Notes: generated by a model from the letters alone, not told the origin. A stretch of DNA of 64,000 nucleotides from Bacteroidota bacterium (GCA_023425865.1 JAFABV010000010.1:1-64000), one strand, 5' to 3'; shown: positions 8,921 through 17,622, counted from the stretch's first letter. Numbers and translations are program-made.

Positions 8921-10303
8921 ATGGAAAATGTATTTAGCTATATCATCAGCTTGGGTGCGAGCGTGATGATGCCAGTCATCTTTACCATTATCGGTTTGTG
9001 TATTGGCATGAGTTTCGGTAAAGCGCTGAAATCTGGACTCTATGTGGGTGTGGGCTTCGTGGGCTTGGGTATTGTCACGGCACTGCTCACCACCAATTTC
9101 AGTGACCCGTTGACGCTTATCTCGCAGATATATCATCTTCAACTCAATGTCTTTGACATGGGGTGGCCTGCCGCCGCCGCCGTGGCCTACAATACGGCCG
9201 TGGGGGCGCTCATCATTCCCATCTGCTTGGGAGTCAACCTGTTGATGCTGATTACGAAGACTACCCGCACGGTAAATATCGACTTGTGGAACTATTGGCA
9301 CTTCGCGTTTATCGGTGCCGTGGTCTATTTTGTGTTTGACGAGAGTCTTATTTGGGGCTACTTTGCGGCCATTATCTGCTACATGGTGACGCTGGTGGTG
9401 GCCGATTTCACGGCGGAGAAGTTTCAAAGCTACTATCCGGGCTTGGAGGGCATCTCTGTTCCGCAGCCCTTCTCACAGAGTATGGTACCCTTTACCCTGG
9501 CCATCGACTGGGTGTTGGCCAAGATACCCGGCTTTAAGAAGCTCGACGTCGACGCCGAGGGACTGAAGGCGAAGTTCGGGGTGTTGGGCGAACCGCTGGT
9601 ATTGGGTGTCATCGTAGGTGCCCTCATTGGTTTGGTGGCCCAGCTCGACGTGAAGAAGATACTCTTTCTTGGCGTGACCATGGGTGCCGTGATGGAACTG
9701 ATTCCGCGCATCACTCGCTTGTTTATCGAAGGCCTGATGCCGATCTCGGAGAAGACCAAGGAGCTGGTGAACAAGCGGTTCAAGGGAAAGAAAGTATATA
9801 TCGGCATGTCACCGGCATTGGTGATTGGCCATCCGTCGGCATTGGTATGTACGTTGTTGCTCATTCCCACCTATCTGATATTGGCGGTGGTGCTGCCCGG
9901 CAACCAGTTCTTGCCCTTGGCATCGCTGGCAGGCCTGTTCTACCTTTTCCCGCTGATGCTGCCTTACACCAACGGTAACGTGGTGCGCTCGTACCTCGTC
10001 GGCGTCGTGGTGCTGGCAGTGGGGTTGTGGTTTGTGACAGACATGGCGCCCGACTTCACCAAGGCTGCCGCCTCGGTGTATGCCGCCACGGGTGACCAGG
10101 CGGCTCATGTGCCTACAGGCTTCGAGGCCGGCAGCATGGACTTTGCCTCGGCTCTATACAGTTTCGTGATTTACGCGGCCACCAAGTATGCCACCTTTAT
10201 CGGTGCTGGTGTGCTGGGAGTGATAACCTTGGGGTTGATGTTGCTGAACCGCAGACACATCCTGAGAGAGGAGCGTGAGGCCGCCGCTGCGCTCAAGCAG
10301 TAG
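8921..10303 (+). CDS. Orphan PTS galactitol-type permease, EIIC (GatC family)
   Basis: A 460-aa polytopic membrane protein. The match to E. coli GatC runs the whole length: GVGFVGLGIV near 40, NVFDMGWPAAA near 80, TRTVNIDLWNYWH, FGVLGEPLVLGVIVGALIG and IGMSPALVIGHPSA align in order with the GatC segments. In enteric bacteria GatC carries galactitol and needs IIA and IIB proteins plus EI/HPr for phosphorylation. None of these is encoded here, and Bacteroidales generally lack a complete PTS, so this copy probably works as a plain transporter. It is followed after 54 bp by kduI and then an ExuT-like permease, so a uronate or related acid sugar is a likely cargo (inference). Confidence 0.88.
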   Translation: MENVFSYIISLGASVMMPVIFTIIGLCIGMSFGKALKSGLYVGVGFVGLGIVTALLTTNFSDPLTLISQIYHLQLNVFDMGWPAAAAVAYNTAVGALIIPICLGVNLLMLITKTTRTVNIDLWNYWHFAFIGAVVYFVFDESLIWGYFAAIICYMVTLVVADFTAEKFQSYYPGLEGISVPQPFSQSMVPFTLAIDWVLAKIPGFKKLDVDAEGLKAKFGVLGEPLVLGVIVGALIGLVAQLDVKKILFLGVTMGAVMELIPRITRLFIEGLMPISEKTKELVNKRFKGKKVYIGMSPALVIGHPSALVCTLLLIPTYLILAVVLPGNQFLPLASLAGLFYLFPLMLPYTNGNVVRSYLVGVVVLAVGLWFVTDMAPDFTKAAASVYAATGDQAAHVPTGFEAGSMDFASALYSFVIYAATKYATFIGAGVLGVITLGLMLLNRRHILREEREAAAALKQ

Positions 10304-10357
10304 GCGGGCGAGGCTCAGTAAAGTCACAAAAATGAATATGCTTAACAAACACGGTAT

Positions 10358-11329
10358 ATGAAGAAAATAGTATTGAGCATTGCCCTTTGCCTGCTTGCCA
10401 CAGCGGGCTGGGCACAGAATGCAGGTATCAAAGCGTATGAGGTGACGGCTGAAAATGCGTATACCTTCTATAACTTGCGATGGGCAACAGGACCCGAAGA
10501 CGCCAAACACTACACCACTGAGCGGCTGCGCAAAGAGTATCTCATAGAAAAGGTGTTTGCCCCGGGAGAGGTAAACTGGACCTACAGCTTGTACGACCGC
10601 TTCCTGATGGGTGGCGCGGAGCCTACCGCCACGCCGCTGAAACTGGTCTCCATAGCTCCGCTTTATGTGGATGCAAGCAAGGGCGACAACGGGCGTAACC
10701 TGCTCGACAACCGCGAGCTGGGTATCATCAATATTGGTGGCGAGGGAACGGTGACCGTCGATGGCAAAAAGTACGACTTGGGTTTTCAGGAGGCGCTCTA
10801 TATTGGGCGTGGCGCCAAAGACATAGAGGTGGCGAGCAAGAATGCCGCTGAACCTGCTAAGTTTTATATGAACTCGGCCACTGCGCATGTGTCTTACCCC
10901 ACCAAGAAGGTGACGCTCAAAGAGGCTAAAAATATCAAGGCCGGCAGCTTGAAGGAGAGCAACGACCGCGTCATTCATCAGTTGCTGATTGACGGGGTGG
11001 CCAATGTGCGCACATGTCAGTTGCAGATGGGCGTTACCGAACTGAGCGAGGGCTCTGTCTGGAACACCATGCCTGCGCATACCCATTGCCGCCGCATGGA
11101 GACCTATTTATATTATAAGGTACCCAAGGGGCAAAAGATTCTCCATGTGATGGGTGAACCGCAGGAGACGCGCCCCATCTGGCTCAACAATGAGCAGGCG
11201 GTGATATCGCCGCAGTGGAGCATTCATTGCGCCGCCGGCACCAGCAACTACACCTTCATCTGGGGTATGGCAGGCGAGAATCTGGTATACACCGATATGC
11301 AGGTGGTGCCAATTCCTGACTTGAAATAA
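10358..11329 (+). CDS. kduI: 5-keto-4-deoxyuronate isomerase with a signal peptide
   Basis: KduI interconverts 5-keto-4-deoxyuronate and 3-deoxy-D-glycero-2,5-hexodiulosonate, made from unsaturated uronates after pectin or glycosaminoglycan cleavage. The cupin metal site is intact: His241, His243, Glu248 and His290 match E. coli KduI ligands 196, 198, 203 and 245 with a constant offset of 45. That offset reflects an N-terminal extension. The first 19-20 residues, MKKIVLSIALCLLATAGWAQ, form a textbook signal peptide, so this 323-aa enzyme is probably periplasmic whereas KduI is normally cytosolic (about 280 aa). Two permease genes flank it on the same strand, which fits isomerisation before import. 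Whether the leader is functional is inferred, not shown. Confidence 0.9.
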   Translation: MKKIVLSIALCLLATAGWAQNAGIKAYEVTAENAYTFYNLRWATGPEDAKHYTTERLRKEYLIEKVFAPGEVNWTYSLYDRFLMGGAEPTATPLKLVSIAPLYVDASKGDNGRNLLDNRELGIINIGGEGTVTVDGKKYDLGFQEALYIGRGAKDIEVASKNAAEPAKFYMNSATAHVSYPTKKVTLKEAKNIKAGSLKESNDRVIHQLLIDGVANVRTCQLQMGVTELSEGSVWNTMPAHTHCRRMETYLYYKVPKGQKILHVMGEPQETRPIWLNNEQAVISPQWSIHCAAGTSNYTFIWGMAGENLVYTDMQVVPIPDLK

Positions 11330-11330
11330 T

Positions 11331-11505
11331 GTTGGATGGTGGGTTGGTTTGTTGGAGGGTTGGTTTGTTGGTCTGTTTGTGGGGTGGATATTTGATATGC
11401 TCGTCTCCAGCCCACTCACCAGTAACTGGCAAGCCACCAAACCAACCCATCAACAACCAACAAACCACCAAACCAACAAACCACCAAACCAACAAACCAA
11501 CAAAC
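11331..11505. repeat. Low-complexity inverted repeat (TTGGTTTG / CCAAACCAAC)
   Basis: The left part (11331-11390) is built from repeats of GGTTGGTTTGTTGG, occurring twice in full at 11342 and 11358. The right part (11431-11504) is built from CCAAACCAACAAACC-type repeats. The two are reverse complements, so RNA from either strand could form a long imperfect hairpin in many registers. The right arm ends at the ATG of the ExuT-like gene. It may limit read-through from kduI or control translation of the permease, or be a slippage-grown repeat. Confidence 0.75.
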
Positions 11506-11506
11506 G

Positions 11507-12970
11507 ATGTCTACAATCAAAACAAACAAAATGTCAAATTTCCGCTGGGTAATCTGTTGTCTGCTCTTCTTGGCGACAACTGTGAACTACATGGACAGGC
11601 AGGTGCTGTCTCTGACGTGGAAAGATTTTATCTCACCTGAGTTTCATTGGAGTGACGATGACTACGGCACCATCACCGGTCTGTTCTCCATCTTCTATGC
11701 CATCGCCAATCTGTTTGCCGGTAAGTTTATCGACTGGATGGGCACGAAGAAAGGTTACCTCGTAGCCATTTTCGTATGGTCTACGGGTGCCGTGATGCAT
11801 GCCGGTTGTGGCTGGGTAGCCATGCAGGTAGAAGGCTACGACAGCATCGAGGCATTGCGACTGGTGCAGGCCGGAAGCGACGCGGCCGTGGCTATCGCTA
11901 CGGTGAGCGTATGGCTTTTCCTGTCGTGCCGACTCATACTCGCCGTTGGAGAGGCAGGCAACTTTCCGGCCGCCATCAAGGTGACCGCCGAGTATTTCCC
12001 GAAGAAAGACCGTGCGTTCTCTACCTCGATCTTCAACAGTGGCGCTTCTATCGGTGCCCTGGCTGCGCCTGCCACCATTCCAATCATGGCGCGCGCCTTG
12101 GGATGGGAGTGGGCTTTCATCATCATCGGTGTGCTGGGTTATGTATGGATGGGGCTGTGGATATGGCTCTATGACAAACCCGCCCGCAGCAAACGGGTGA
12201 ACCAGGCTGAGCTGTTGTACATCAATCAGGATGTGGAGGCTACCGACGTGGAGAAGGAAATCAGCGGTACGGCCGAGGAGGAAGAGAAGACCATTGGCTT
12301 CATGAAGTGCTTCACCTTCCGACAGACTTGGTCGTTTATCACGGGTAAGTTTCTTACCGACGGTGTGTGGTGGTTCTTCTTGTTCTGGGCTCCAGCCTAT
12401 TTCTCCGACCAGTATGGCTTTACCTCTGACTCGACAATGGCCATCATGCTGATTTTCACGCTCTATGCCATTACCACTGTACTGAGTATCTTTGGTGGCT
12501 ACCTGCCCACTTATTTTGTGGATAAGAAGGGCATGCATCCATACATCGGTCGTATGCGTGCCATGTTGATCTTTGCCTGTTTCCCCGTACTTGGCCTGCT
12601 TGCACAGCCCATGGGAACGTACAGCCCCTGGTGGCCTGCCATCATCATCGGTCTGCTGGGTGCCGGGCATCAGGCATGGTCTGCCAACCTGTATTCCACC
12701 ATTGGTGACATGTTTCCCAAGTCTACGGTGGCCACGATCACCGGTATTGGTGCCATGGCAGGCGGTGTAGGCTCTTTCTTGATCAACAAGGGTTCGGGCG
12801 CCCTCTTCACTTATGCTGAAGGGCAGGGTGCCGCCTTCCAGTTCATGGGTTTCGACGGTAAGCCTGCAGGCTACATGATTATCTTCTGCATCTGCGCCGT
12901 AGCCTATCTCGTGGGCTGGTGCATCATGAAATTGTTGGTACCGAAGTACAAGCCCATCGTGGTAGATTAA
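11507..12970 (+). CDS. ExuT-like hexuronate MFS transporter
   Basis: A 487-aa twelve-helix permease of the anion:cation symporter branch of the major facilitator superfamily. Helix 1 has TVNYMDRQVLSLTW, the family signature also seen in ExuT and in sialate/glucarate relatives. GEAGNFPAAIKVTAEYFPKKDRA in the helix 4-5 loop is the standard ACS motif, and WFFLFWAPAYFSDQYG follows in the second half. Known members import galacturonate, glucuronate or aldarates with protons. The neighbouring kduI makes a deoxy-ketouronate a plausible substrate. A strong terminator follows directly, closing the transcription unit. Confidence 0.87.
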   Translation: MSTIKTNKMSNFRWVICCLLFLATTVNYMDRQVLSLTWKDFISPEFHWSDDDYGTITGLFSIFYAIANLFAGKFIDWMGTKKGYLVAIFVWSTGAVMHAGCGWVAMQVEGYDSIEALRLVQAGSDAAVAIATVSVWLFLSCRLILAVGEAGNFPAAIKVTAEYFPKKDRAFSTSIFNSGASIGALAAPATIPIMARALGWEWAFIIIGVLGYVWMGLWIWLYDKPARSKRVNQAELLYINQDVEATDVEKEISGTAEEEEKTIGFMKCFTFRQTWSFITGKFLTDGVWWFFLFWAPAYFSDQYGFTSDSTMAIMLIFTLYAITTVLSIFGGYLPTYFVDKKGMHPYIGRMRAMLIFACFPVLGLLAQPMGTYSPWWPAIIIGLLGAGHQAWSANLYSTIGDMFPKSTVATITGIGAMAGGVGSFLINKGSGALFTYAEGQGAAFQFMGFDGKPAGYMIIFCICAVAYLVGWCIMKLLVPKYKPIVVD

Positions 12971-12985
12971 CCGATAGGTAAGACC

Positions 12986-13036
12986 AAAGAGCATTCTCCG
13001 TAAAGCACGATGACTTGGGAGAATGCTCTTTTTTGT
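12986..13036 (+). terminator. Rho-independent terminator of the uronate cassette
   Basis: Perfect 14-bp arms at 12986-12999 and 13018-13031 (AAAGAGCATTCTCC and its complement) with an 18-nt loop, followed by TTTTTGTTTG on the plus strand. Confidence 0.88.
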
Positions 13037-13300
13037 TTGCTTTTAGCCCCTCGTGCGCAGGGTAAGCCAGTTTACTGCACCCGCCGTATTTGTATGGCAG
13101 ACAGGGTAGGGGGCAAGCCCCAGGTGGCGGGAACGATGTCAAGACTTGTTCCTTCTACTCGCACCGTTGTCTGCATGATATGCGCTTGGTATTGATTCCC
13201 ACTTTCTTTGCCCAACAGATAGGATGAGGCGTTACACCTTCATGGGTTGCCCGTATGGGTCGGGTGGCGTGTGGTCAACGAAGGATGCTTCGTAAACGGT

Positions 13301-13474
13301 GGCAAGTCCGAATGGAATGAAGCGATGTCATTGTGGCTTTGGTATCTCAACTTCAACTACCGTTTAACCACGCCGATGGCGCTTTACGGTAGGGAAACCG
13401 CCGACAAAAAGTTTATTCGCTATGCCGATGTACTGCTGTCGTATGCCGAGGCATGCTACGAACACAATGCTTGA
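13301..13474 (+). pseudogene. SusD/RagB C-terminal remnant
   Basis: An open frame ending at 13474 reads ..FNYRLTTP.. and then KKFIRYADVLLSYAEACYEHN. The RYADVLLxYAEAxxE motif is the hallmark of the SusD C-terminal helices. Intact SusD proteins are 500-600 aa, with about 400 residues before this motif and usually 60-150 after it. Here only some 60 residues survive and no signal peptide or SusC partner is near. It is followed within 12 bp by a strong terminator, as if a former gene end survived a deletion. Confidence 0.7.
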
Positions 13475-13486
13475 CCGCCATGCGAC

Positions 13487-13530
13487 ACCCCCGGCAAGCC
13501 TTGGACGTGAGCCTTGGTTGCCGGGGGTGG
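13487..13530 (+). terminator. GC-rich terminator behind the SusD remnant
   Basis: Arms 13487-13497 and 13518-13528 (ACCCCCGGCAA and complement) enclose a loop that itself has a CCTTGG pair. GGTTTATACTTT follows on the plus strand. Confidence 0.75.
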
Positions 13531-13533
13531 TTT

Positions 13534-13625
13534 ATACTTTAATATAAAACCATCGGATGCTTCTATATAGAATCATTGGATGGTTTAATATAGAAACATT
13601 GGATGGTTTAATATAGAACTATCCC
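13534..13625. repeat. Array 2 of the 23-bp near-palindromic tandem repeat (4 units)
   Basis: Units start at 13534, 13557, 13580 and 13603, exactly 92 bp in all. The spacer triplets are CGG, TGG, TGG and CCC. A degenerate half-unit may continue to about 13645. It lies between a terminator and the end of the convergent nitroreductase gene. Confidence 0.9.
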
Positions 13626-13695
13626 ACCATTCTATTGGAATCGTCGTGCCATGAGGGTGATGTGGCCGTGCGATTTGGCCGGAGAGCCGGCGTGA

Positions 13696-14433
13696 TTAGA
13701 GGAATCCTTGGTGACGAAGGGCCTCAAGAAGTGTGGCTGACATGGCCTCGTTGTCTTTGCGGGTGTAGCGTATGTCGGTGAAAATCTGGGCTAAGGTCTC
13801 CTTGTGGTTGATCTCTACAAAGTGCAGGTTCTCGGGTAGGTTTTCCTTGGGTGAGTAGAATTGGTCTATGCGCTCGGGGGTATAGTCGGTGTAGGTCTCC
13901 TCGTGAATGATGGCTTCCACGGGCAGGCGGTCGCTTAGGGCTGGCGTCTCGTCGGGCCATCCTATGGTGATGGTGGCCACCGGAAACACCAATCGCGGCA
14001 GGCGCAGCGTGTCGATGATGGGCTGGGGCTGGTAAATGGTGGTGCCGAGGAAGCACGTGCCCAGTCCCTGCTCTTCGGCGAGGTTGCAGAAGGTCTGACA
14101 ATATAATAAGGTGTCGGTGGCTGCGTTGAGGAAGCTCAGGAAGTTGTCGTATCCCGGGGTGGCCTTTCGGTTTTCGGCCCAACAGGTGGTACGACGGAAA
14201 TCGGCACAGAAGGTGAGCACCACGGGGGCGCCTTCGACCATGGGTTGGTTGAAGTGTGACGGTGCCAGCTGGCGCTTCATGTCAGGGGCGCGGGTAATCA
14301 CCACGCTGTAGAGTTGCAGGTTGCCCATGGTGGGTGTGTGTCCGGCCTCTTCGAGTAAATGGTTTAGCAAATCGGCCGAAAGTTCTCTGTTTGTGTATTT
14401 TCGGATGGTTCTCCTCTGTGATAAATTGCTCAT
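13696..14433 (-). CDS. Nitroreductase-family oxidoreductase (NfsA-like)
   Basis: A 245-aa FMN-dependent NAD(P)H oxidoreductase. The N-terminal SQRRTIRKYTNRELSADLL is the usual nitroreductase FMN-phosphate motif, and GLGTCFLGT near the middle is the conserved FMN loop. The length and C-terminal extension fit the NfsA/FRP group. Natural substrates of these flavoproteins are mostly unknown; they reduce quinones, nitroaromatics or disulfides in vitro. The start at 14433 is set by a TACCTTTG box at 14455-14462, which overlaps the only upstream in-frame Met. It stands alone and is divergent from nrdJ. Confidence 0.88.
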   Translation of the reverse strand: MSNLSQRRTIRKYTNRELSADLLNHLLEEAGHTPTMGNLQLYSVVITRAPDMKRQLAPSHFNQPMVEGAPVVLTFCADFRRTTCWAENRKATPGYDNFLSFLNAATDTLLYCQTFCNLAEEQGLGTCFLGTTIYQPQPIIDTLRLPRLVFPVATITIGWPDETPALSDRLPVEAIIHEETYTDYTPERIDQFYSPKENLPENLHFVEINHKETLAQIFTDIRYTRKDNEAMSATLLEALRHQGFL

Positions 14434-14454
14434 TTTGGTAAATTTTGTTCGTTG

Positions 14455-14462
14455 CAAAGGTA
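14455..14462 (-). promoter_or_regulatory. TACCTTTG -7 box for the nitroreductase
   Basis: Minus-strand TAnnTTTG box 21 nt before the chosen ATG. No clear -33 element. Confidence 0.6.
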
Positions 14463-14536
14463 GAGATAATTTCTAAAATGGAAAATTTTACATCGTTTTT
14501 TAATACTCGAAGTTTTCTACTTCTCTTTTTTTTTAT

Positions 14537-14544
14537 TAGCTTTG
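14537..14544 (+). promoter_or_regulatory. TAGCTTTG -7 box for nrdJ
   Basis: Plus-strand TAnnTTTG box leaving a leader of only about 33 nt, too short for a cobalamin riboswitch. Confidence 0.65.
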
Positions 14545-14583
14545 CAGCTATCAAATCTTAATTCAGAGAAAGCTTAGTGAACA

Positions 14584-17157
14584 ATGGAAAATCAGAAGAT
14601 ATACTCCTACGATGAAGCCTTTGAGGCCTCGTTGAAGTATTTTGGTGGCGACGAACTGGCTGCCAGGGTGTGGGTGAACAAGTATGCCATGAAGGATAGC
14701 TTCGGGCAGATATTTGAGCGGTCGCCCGAAGACATGCATTGGCGTATTGCCAACGAGATTGCGCGTATAGAGCAGCGTTATGACAACCCGCTCTCGGCAC
14801 AGCAGGTGTTCGATTTGCTCGACCATTTCAGGTACATCGTTCCGGCAGGCAGTCCGATGACGGGTATCGGCAACAGCAACCAGGTGGCTTCTCTGAGCAA
14901 CTGCTTCGTGATAGGCCTTGAGGGTGATGCCGACAGCTACGGTGCCATCATGAAGATAGACGAGGAGCAGGTGCAGCTCATGAAGCGCCGCGGTGGCGTG
15001 GGGCATGACTTGAGCCACATACGCCCGAAGGGCAGTCCGGTAAACAATTCGGCGCTTACCTCTACGGGTCTTGTTCCTTTTATGGAGCGTTTCAGCAACT
15101 CTACGCGTGAGGTGGCACAAGACGGTCGACGCGGCGCGCTGATGCTCTCGGTGAGCATCAAGCATCCCGACGCTGAGGCTTTTATCGACGCAAAGATGAC
15201 CGAGGGCAAGGTGACCGGCGCCAATGTCAGCGTAAAGATAGACGACGCCTTCATGCAGGCGGCCATCGAAGACAAGCCCTACATACAGCAGTTTCCCATC
15301 ACGGGCGACGACCCGATGGTGAAGCATGAGATTTCGGCCTCGAAGCTTTGGGAGAAAATCGTACACAACGCATGGAAGAGCGCGGAGCCGGGCGTGCTGT
15401 TTTGGGACACCATCATCCGCGAGAGCATTCCCGACTGCTATGCCGACTTAGGCTTTGCCACGGTGAGCACCAATCCTTGTGGTGAGATACCGTTGTGCCC
15501 CTACGACAGCTGCCGACTGTTGTGTGTCAACCTTTACAGCTACGTGAATAATCCCTTCACGCCGCAGGCTACCTTCGACATGGAGAAATTTAAGGAGCAC
15601 GTGCAGTTGGCACAGCGCCTGATGGACGACATCGTCGACTTGGAGATGGAGAAGATAGACCTGATCATGGAGAAGATAGGCCGAGACCCGCAGACCATGG
15701 AGGTGAAAAACACCGAGTACCACCTGTGGGAGAAGATCAAGCGCAAGAGCGGTCAGGGACGTCGCACGGGTGTGGGCATCACTGCCGAGGGCGATATGCT
15801 GGCAGCCCTGGGGCTGCGCTACGGTAGCGAGGAGGCCACAGCGTTCTCTGTAAATGTGCATAAGACCTTGGCACTCAACGCTTACCGCTCGTCGGTGACG
15901 ATGGCCAAGGAGCGTGGCGCCTTCGAGGTGTACGATGCCCAGCGCGAGCAAGCCAACCCCTTCGTGCTCAGACTGAAAGAGGCCGACCCGCAGCTCTATG
16001 AGGATATGGTGAAGTATGGCCGTCGCAATATTGCCTGTCTGACCATTGCCCCCACGGGCACAACGTCGCTCATGACGCAGACCACCAGTGGCATCGAACC
16101 TGTGTTCATGCCTGTATACAAGCGCCGCCGCAAGGTCAATCCCAACGACAAGGACGTGCATGTGGACTATGTAGACGAGGTGGGCGACTCGTTTGAGGAG
16201 TACATTGTTTATCATCACAAGTTCTTGACCTGGATGCAGGCCAACGGACTGGATACCACCAAGAAATATACCCAGGAAGAAATAGACCAGCTGGTGGCGC
16301 AGTCGCCGTACTACAAGGCTACGGCCAACGATGTAGACTGGCTGATGAAGGTGCGCATGCAGGGTGCCATACAGAAGTGGGTAGACCACAGCATTTCAGT
16401 GACCGTAAACCTGCCTAATAATGTGGACGAGGAGCTGGTCAACAAGCTCTACGTCGAAGCTTGGCGCACAGGGTGCAAGGGATGCACCATATATCGCGAC
16501 GGAAGTCGCTCGGGCGTGATGCTGTCGGTGTCGAAGAAAGACAAGAAGAAAGACAAGGGACAGGAGGTGCCAGAGCCTATCACCGCGCCGTCGATCAACC
16601 ATCCCGTGGTGCAGGAGGTGCGTCCCACCGAACTCGACTGCGACGTGGTGCGGTTCCAGAACAACAAAGACAAGTGGGTGGCATTCGTCGGATTGCTCGA
16701 TGGCTATCCCTACGAAATCTTCACGGGTCTGCAAGACGATGACGAGGGCATTGTGCTTCCCAAGACAGTGACCAAGGGTAAGATTATCAAACAGACCAAC
16801 GAGGACGGAAGCCATCGCTATGATTTCCAGTTTGAGAACAAGCGCGGCTACAAGACCACCGTCGAGGGACTAAGCTCTAAGTTCAATCCTGAGTACTGGA
16901 ACTACGCCAAGCTCATCTCGGGCGTGTTGCGTTATCGTATGCCCATCGACAATGTTATCAAGCTTGTGGGTTCGCTGTCGCTCAAGGATGAGAGCATCAA
17001 CACTTGGAAGAACGGTGTGGAACGGGCGCTGAAGAAGTATATCACCGATGGTACGAAGGCTACCGGCCAGACTTGTCCGGTGTGTGGCCAGGAAACCTTG
17101 GTCTACCAGGAGGGATGCCTCATCTGCACGAATTGTGGTGCCAGCCGCTGCGGATAA
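14584..17157 (+). CDS. nrdJ: Adenosylcobalamin-dependent (class II) ribonucleotide reductase
   Basis: An 857-aa enzyme that reduces ribonucleotides to deoxyribonucleotides using a radical from adenosylcobalamin, so it works with or without oxygen. Visible class II marks: GSPMTGIGNSN and SLSNCFV in the N-terminal barrel, the active-site STNPCGEIPL near residue 297-301, IAPTGTTSLMTQTTSGIEP, and a C-terminal Cys-rich tail CPVCG..CLICTNCGASRCG that probably shuttles electrons. No NrdB or NrdG partner is present, as expected for class II. There is no B12 riboswitch in the short leader. folB follows after 31 bp on the same strand. Confidence 0.96.
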   Translation: MENQKIYSYDEAFEASLKYFGGDELAARVWVNKYAMKDSFGQIFERSPEDMHWRIANEIARIEQRYDNPLSAQQVFDLLDHFRYIVPAGSPMTGIGNSNQVASLSNCFVIGLEGDADSYGAIMKIDEEQVQLMKRRGGVGHDLSHIRPKGSPVNNSALTSTGLVPFMERFSNSTREVAQDGRRGALMLSVSIKHPDAEAFIDAKMTEGKVTGANVSVKIDDAFMQAAIEDKPYIQQFPITGDDPMVKHEISASKLWEKIVHNAWKSAEPGVLFWDTIIRESIPDCYADLGFATVSTNPCGEIPLCPYDSCRLLCVNLYSYVNNPFTPQATFDMEKFKEHVQLAQRLMDDIVDLEMEKIDLIMEKIGRDPQTMEVKNTEYHLWEKIKRKSGQGRRTGVGITAEGDMLAALGLRYGSEEATAFSVNVHKTLALNAYRSSVTMAKERGAFEVYDAQREQANPFVLRLKEADPQLYEDMVKYGRRNIACLTIAPTGTTSLMTQTTSGIEPVFMPVYKRRRKVNPNDKDVHVDYVDEVGDSFEEYIVYHHKFLTWMQANGLDTTKKYTQEEIDQLVAQSPYYKATANDVDWLMKVRMQGAIQKWVDHSISVTVNLPNNVDEELVNKLYVEAWRTGCKGCTIYRDGSRSGVMLSVSKKDKKKDKGQEVPEPITAPSINHPVVQEVRPTELDCDVVRFQNNKDKWVAFVGLLDGYPYEIFTGLQDDDEGIVLPKTVTKGKIIKQTNEDGSHRYDFQFENKRGYKTTVEGLSSKFNPEYWNYAKLISGVLRYRMPIDNVIKLVGSLSLKDESINTWKNGVERALKKYITDGTKATGQTCPVCGQETLVYQEGCLICTNCGASRCG

Positions 17158-17188
17158 CGCGGGCTGGCGTCGGCCAAAACACGACTAT

Positions 17189-17566
17189 ATGCTGAAAGAA
17201 AGTTATATTCATCTGCGTAGCCTGCGCTTTCATGCCTTCCATGGCGTGGAGGCGCAGGAACGTTTGACGGGTAACGATTATGAGGTGAGCCTGCGGATTG
17301 ACGTGGCGCTCGACAAGGCCATGCTCAGTGATGATGTGGCTGATACGGTGAACTATGGTGAGGCGTATCAGTTGGTGGCGCAAGAAATGGCGGTGCCCAG
17401 CAAGCTCGTCGAGCGAGTGGCATACCGCATAGGCGACCGGCTCATGCGGCAGTGGCCTCAGATCAGGGCAGTGGACGTCAGCCTCACCAAGCTCAATCCA
17501 CCCATGGGCGCCGACAGCCTCGGTGCAGGTGTGGAGTTACACTTAATAAATGATAAAACGCGTTGA
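17189..17566 (+). CDS. folB: Dihydroneopterin aldolase
   Basis: A 125-aa folate-pathway enzyme that splits 7,8-dihydroneopterin into 6-hydroxymethyl-dihydropterin and glycolaldehyde. The family residues are present: Glu in FHGVEAQER near 20, Tyr in VNYGEAY, and the catalytic Lys in LTKLNPPMG near 100. The start at MLKESYIHL is chosen because the frame upstream has no homology and runs back into nrdJ in another frame. Close spacing to nrdJ suggests co-transcription. Confidence 0.92.
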   Translation: MLKESYIHLRSLRFHAFHGVEAQERLTGNDYEVSLRIDVALDKAMLSDDVADTVNYGEAYQLVAQEMAVPSKLVERVAYRIGDRLMRQWPQIRAVDVSLTKLNPPMGADSLGAGVELHLINDKTR

Positions 17567-17594
17567 CTTGTATAGGTTTTCCGCCTAAAATCAT

Positions 17595-17602
17595 TACTTT
17601 TG
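17595..17602 (+). promoter_or_regulatory. TACTTTTG -7 box for the amidase gene
   Basis: Plus-strand TAnnTTTG box 21 nt before the ATG at 17623, with TTG at 17568-17570 (24-bp gap). It rules out an upstream in-frame Met at 17563. Confidence 0.6.
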
Positions 17603-17622
17603 CAACATTATTGTACACCGAC

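Larger units (their letters stand above)
12971..13695. other. Intergenic region with gene scraps
   Basis: 725 bp holding, in order: the terminator of the ExuT-like gene, about 200 bp with nothing recognisable, a SusD-like C-terminal scrap with its own terminator, and repeat array 2. It looks like the scar of a lost SusC/SusD locus. Confidence 0.6.

Noticed and set aside
14545..14583. Cobalamin riboswitch in front of the B12-dependent reductase
   Set aside because: The predicted leader is about 33 nt, far too short, and no conserved B12-box sequence is seen. The same holds for the TonB receptor at 25341.
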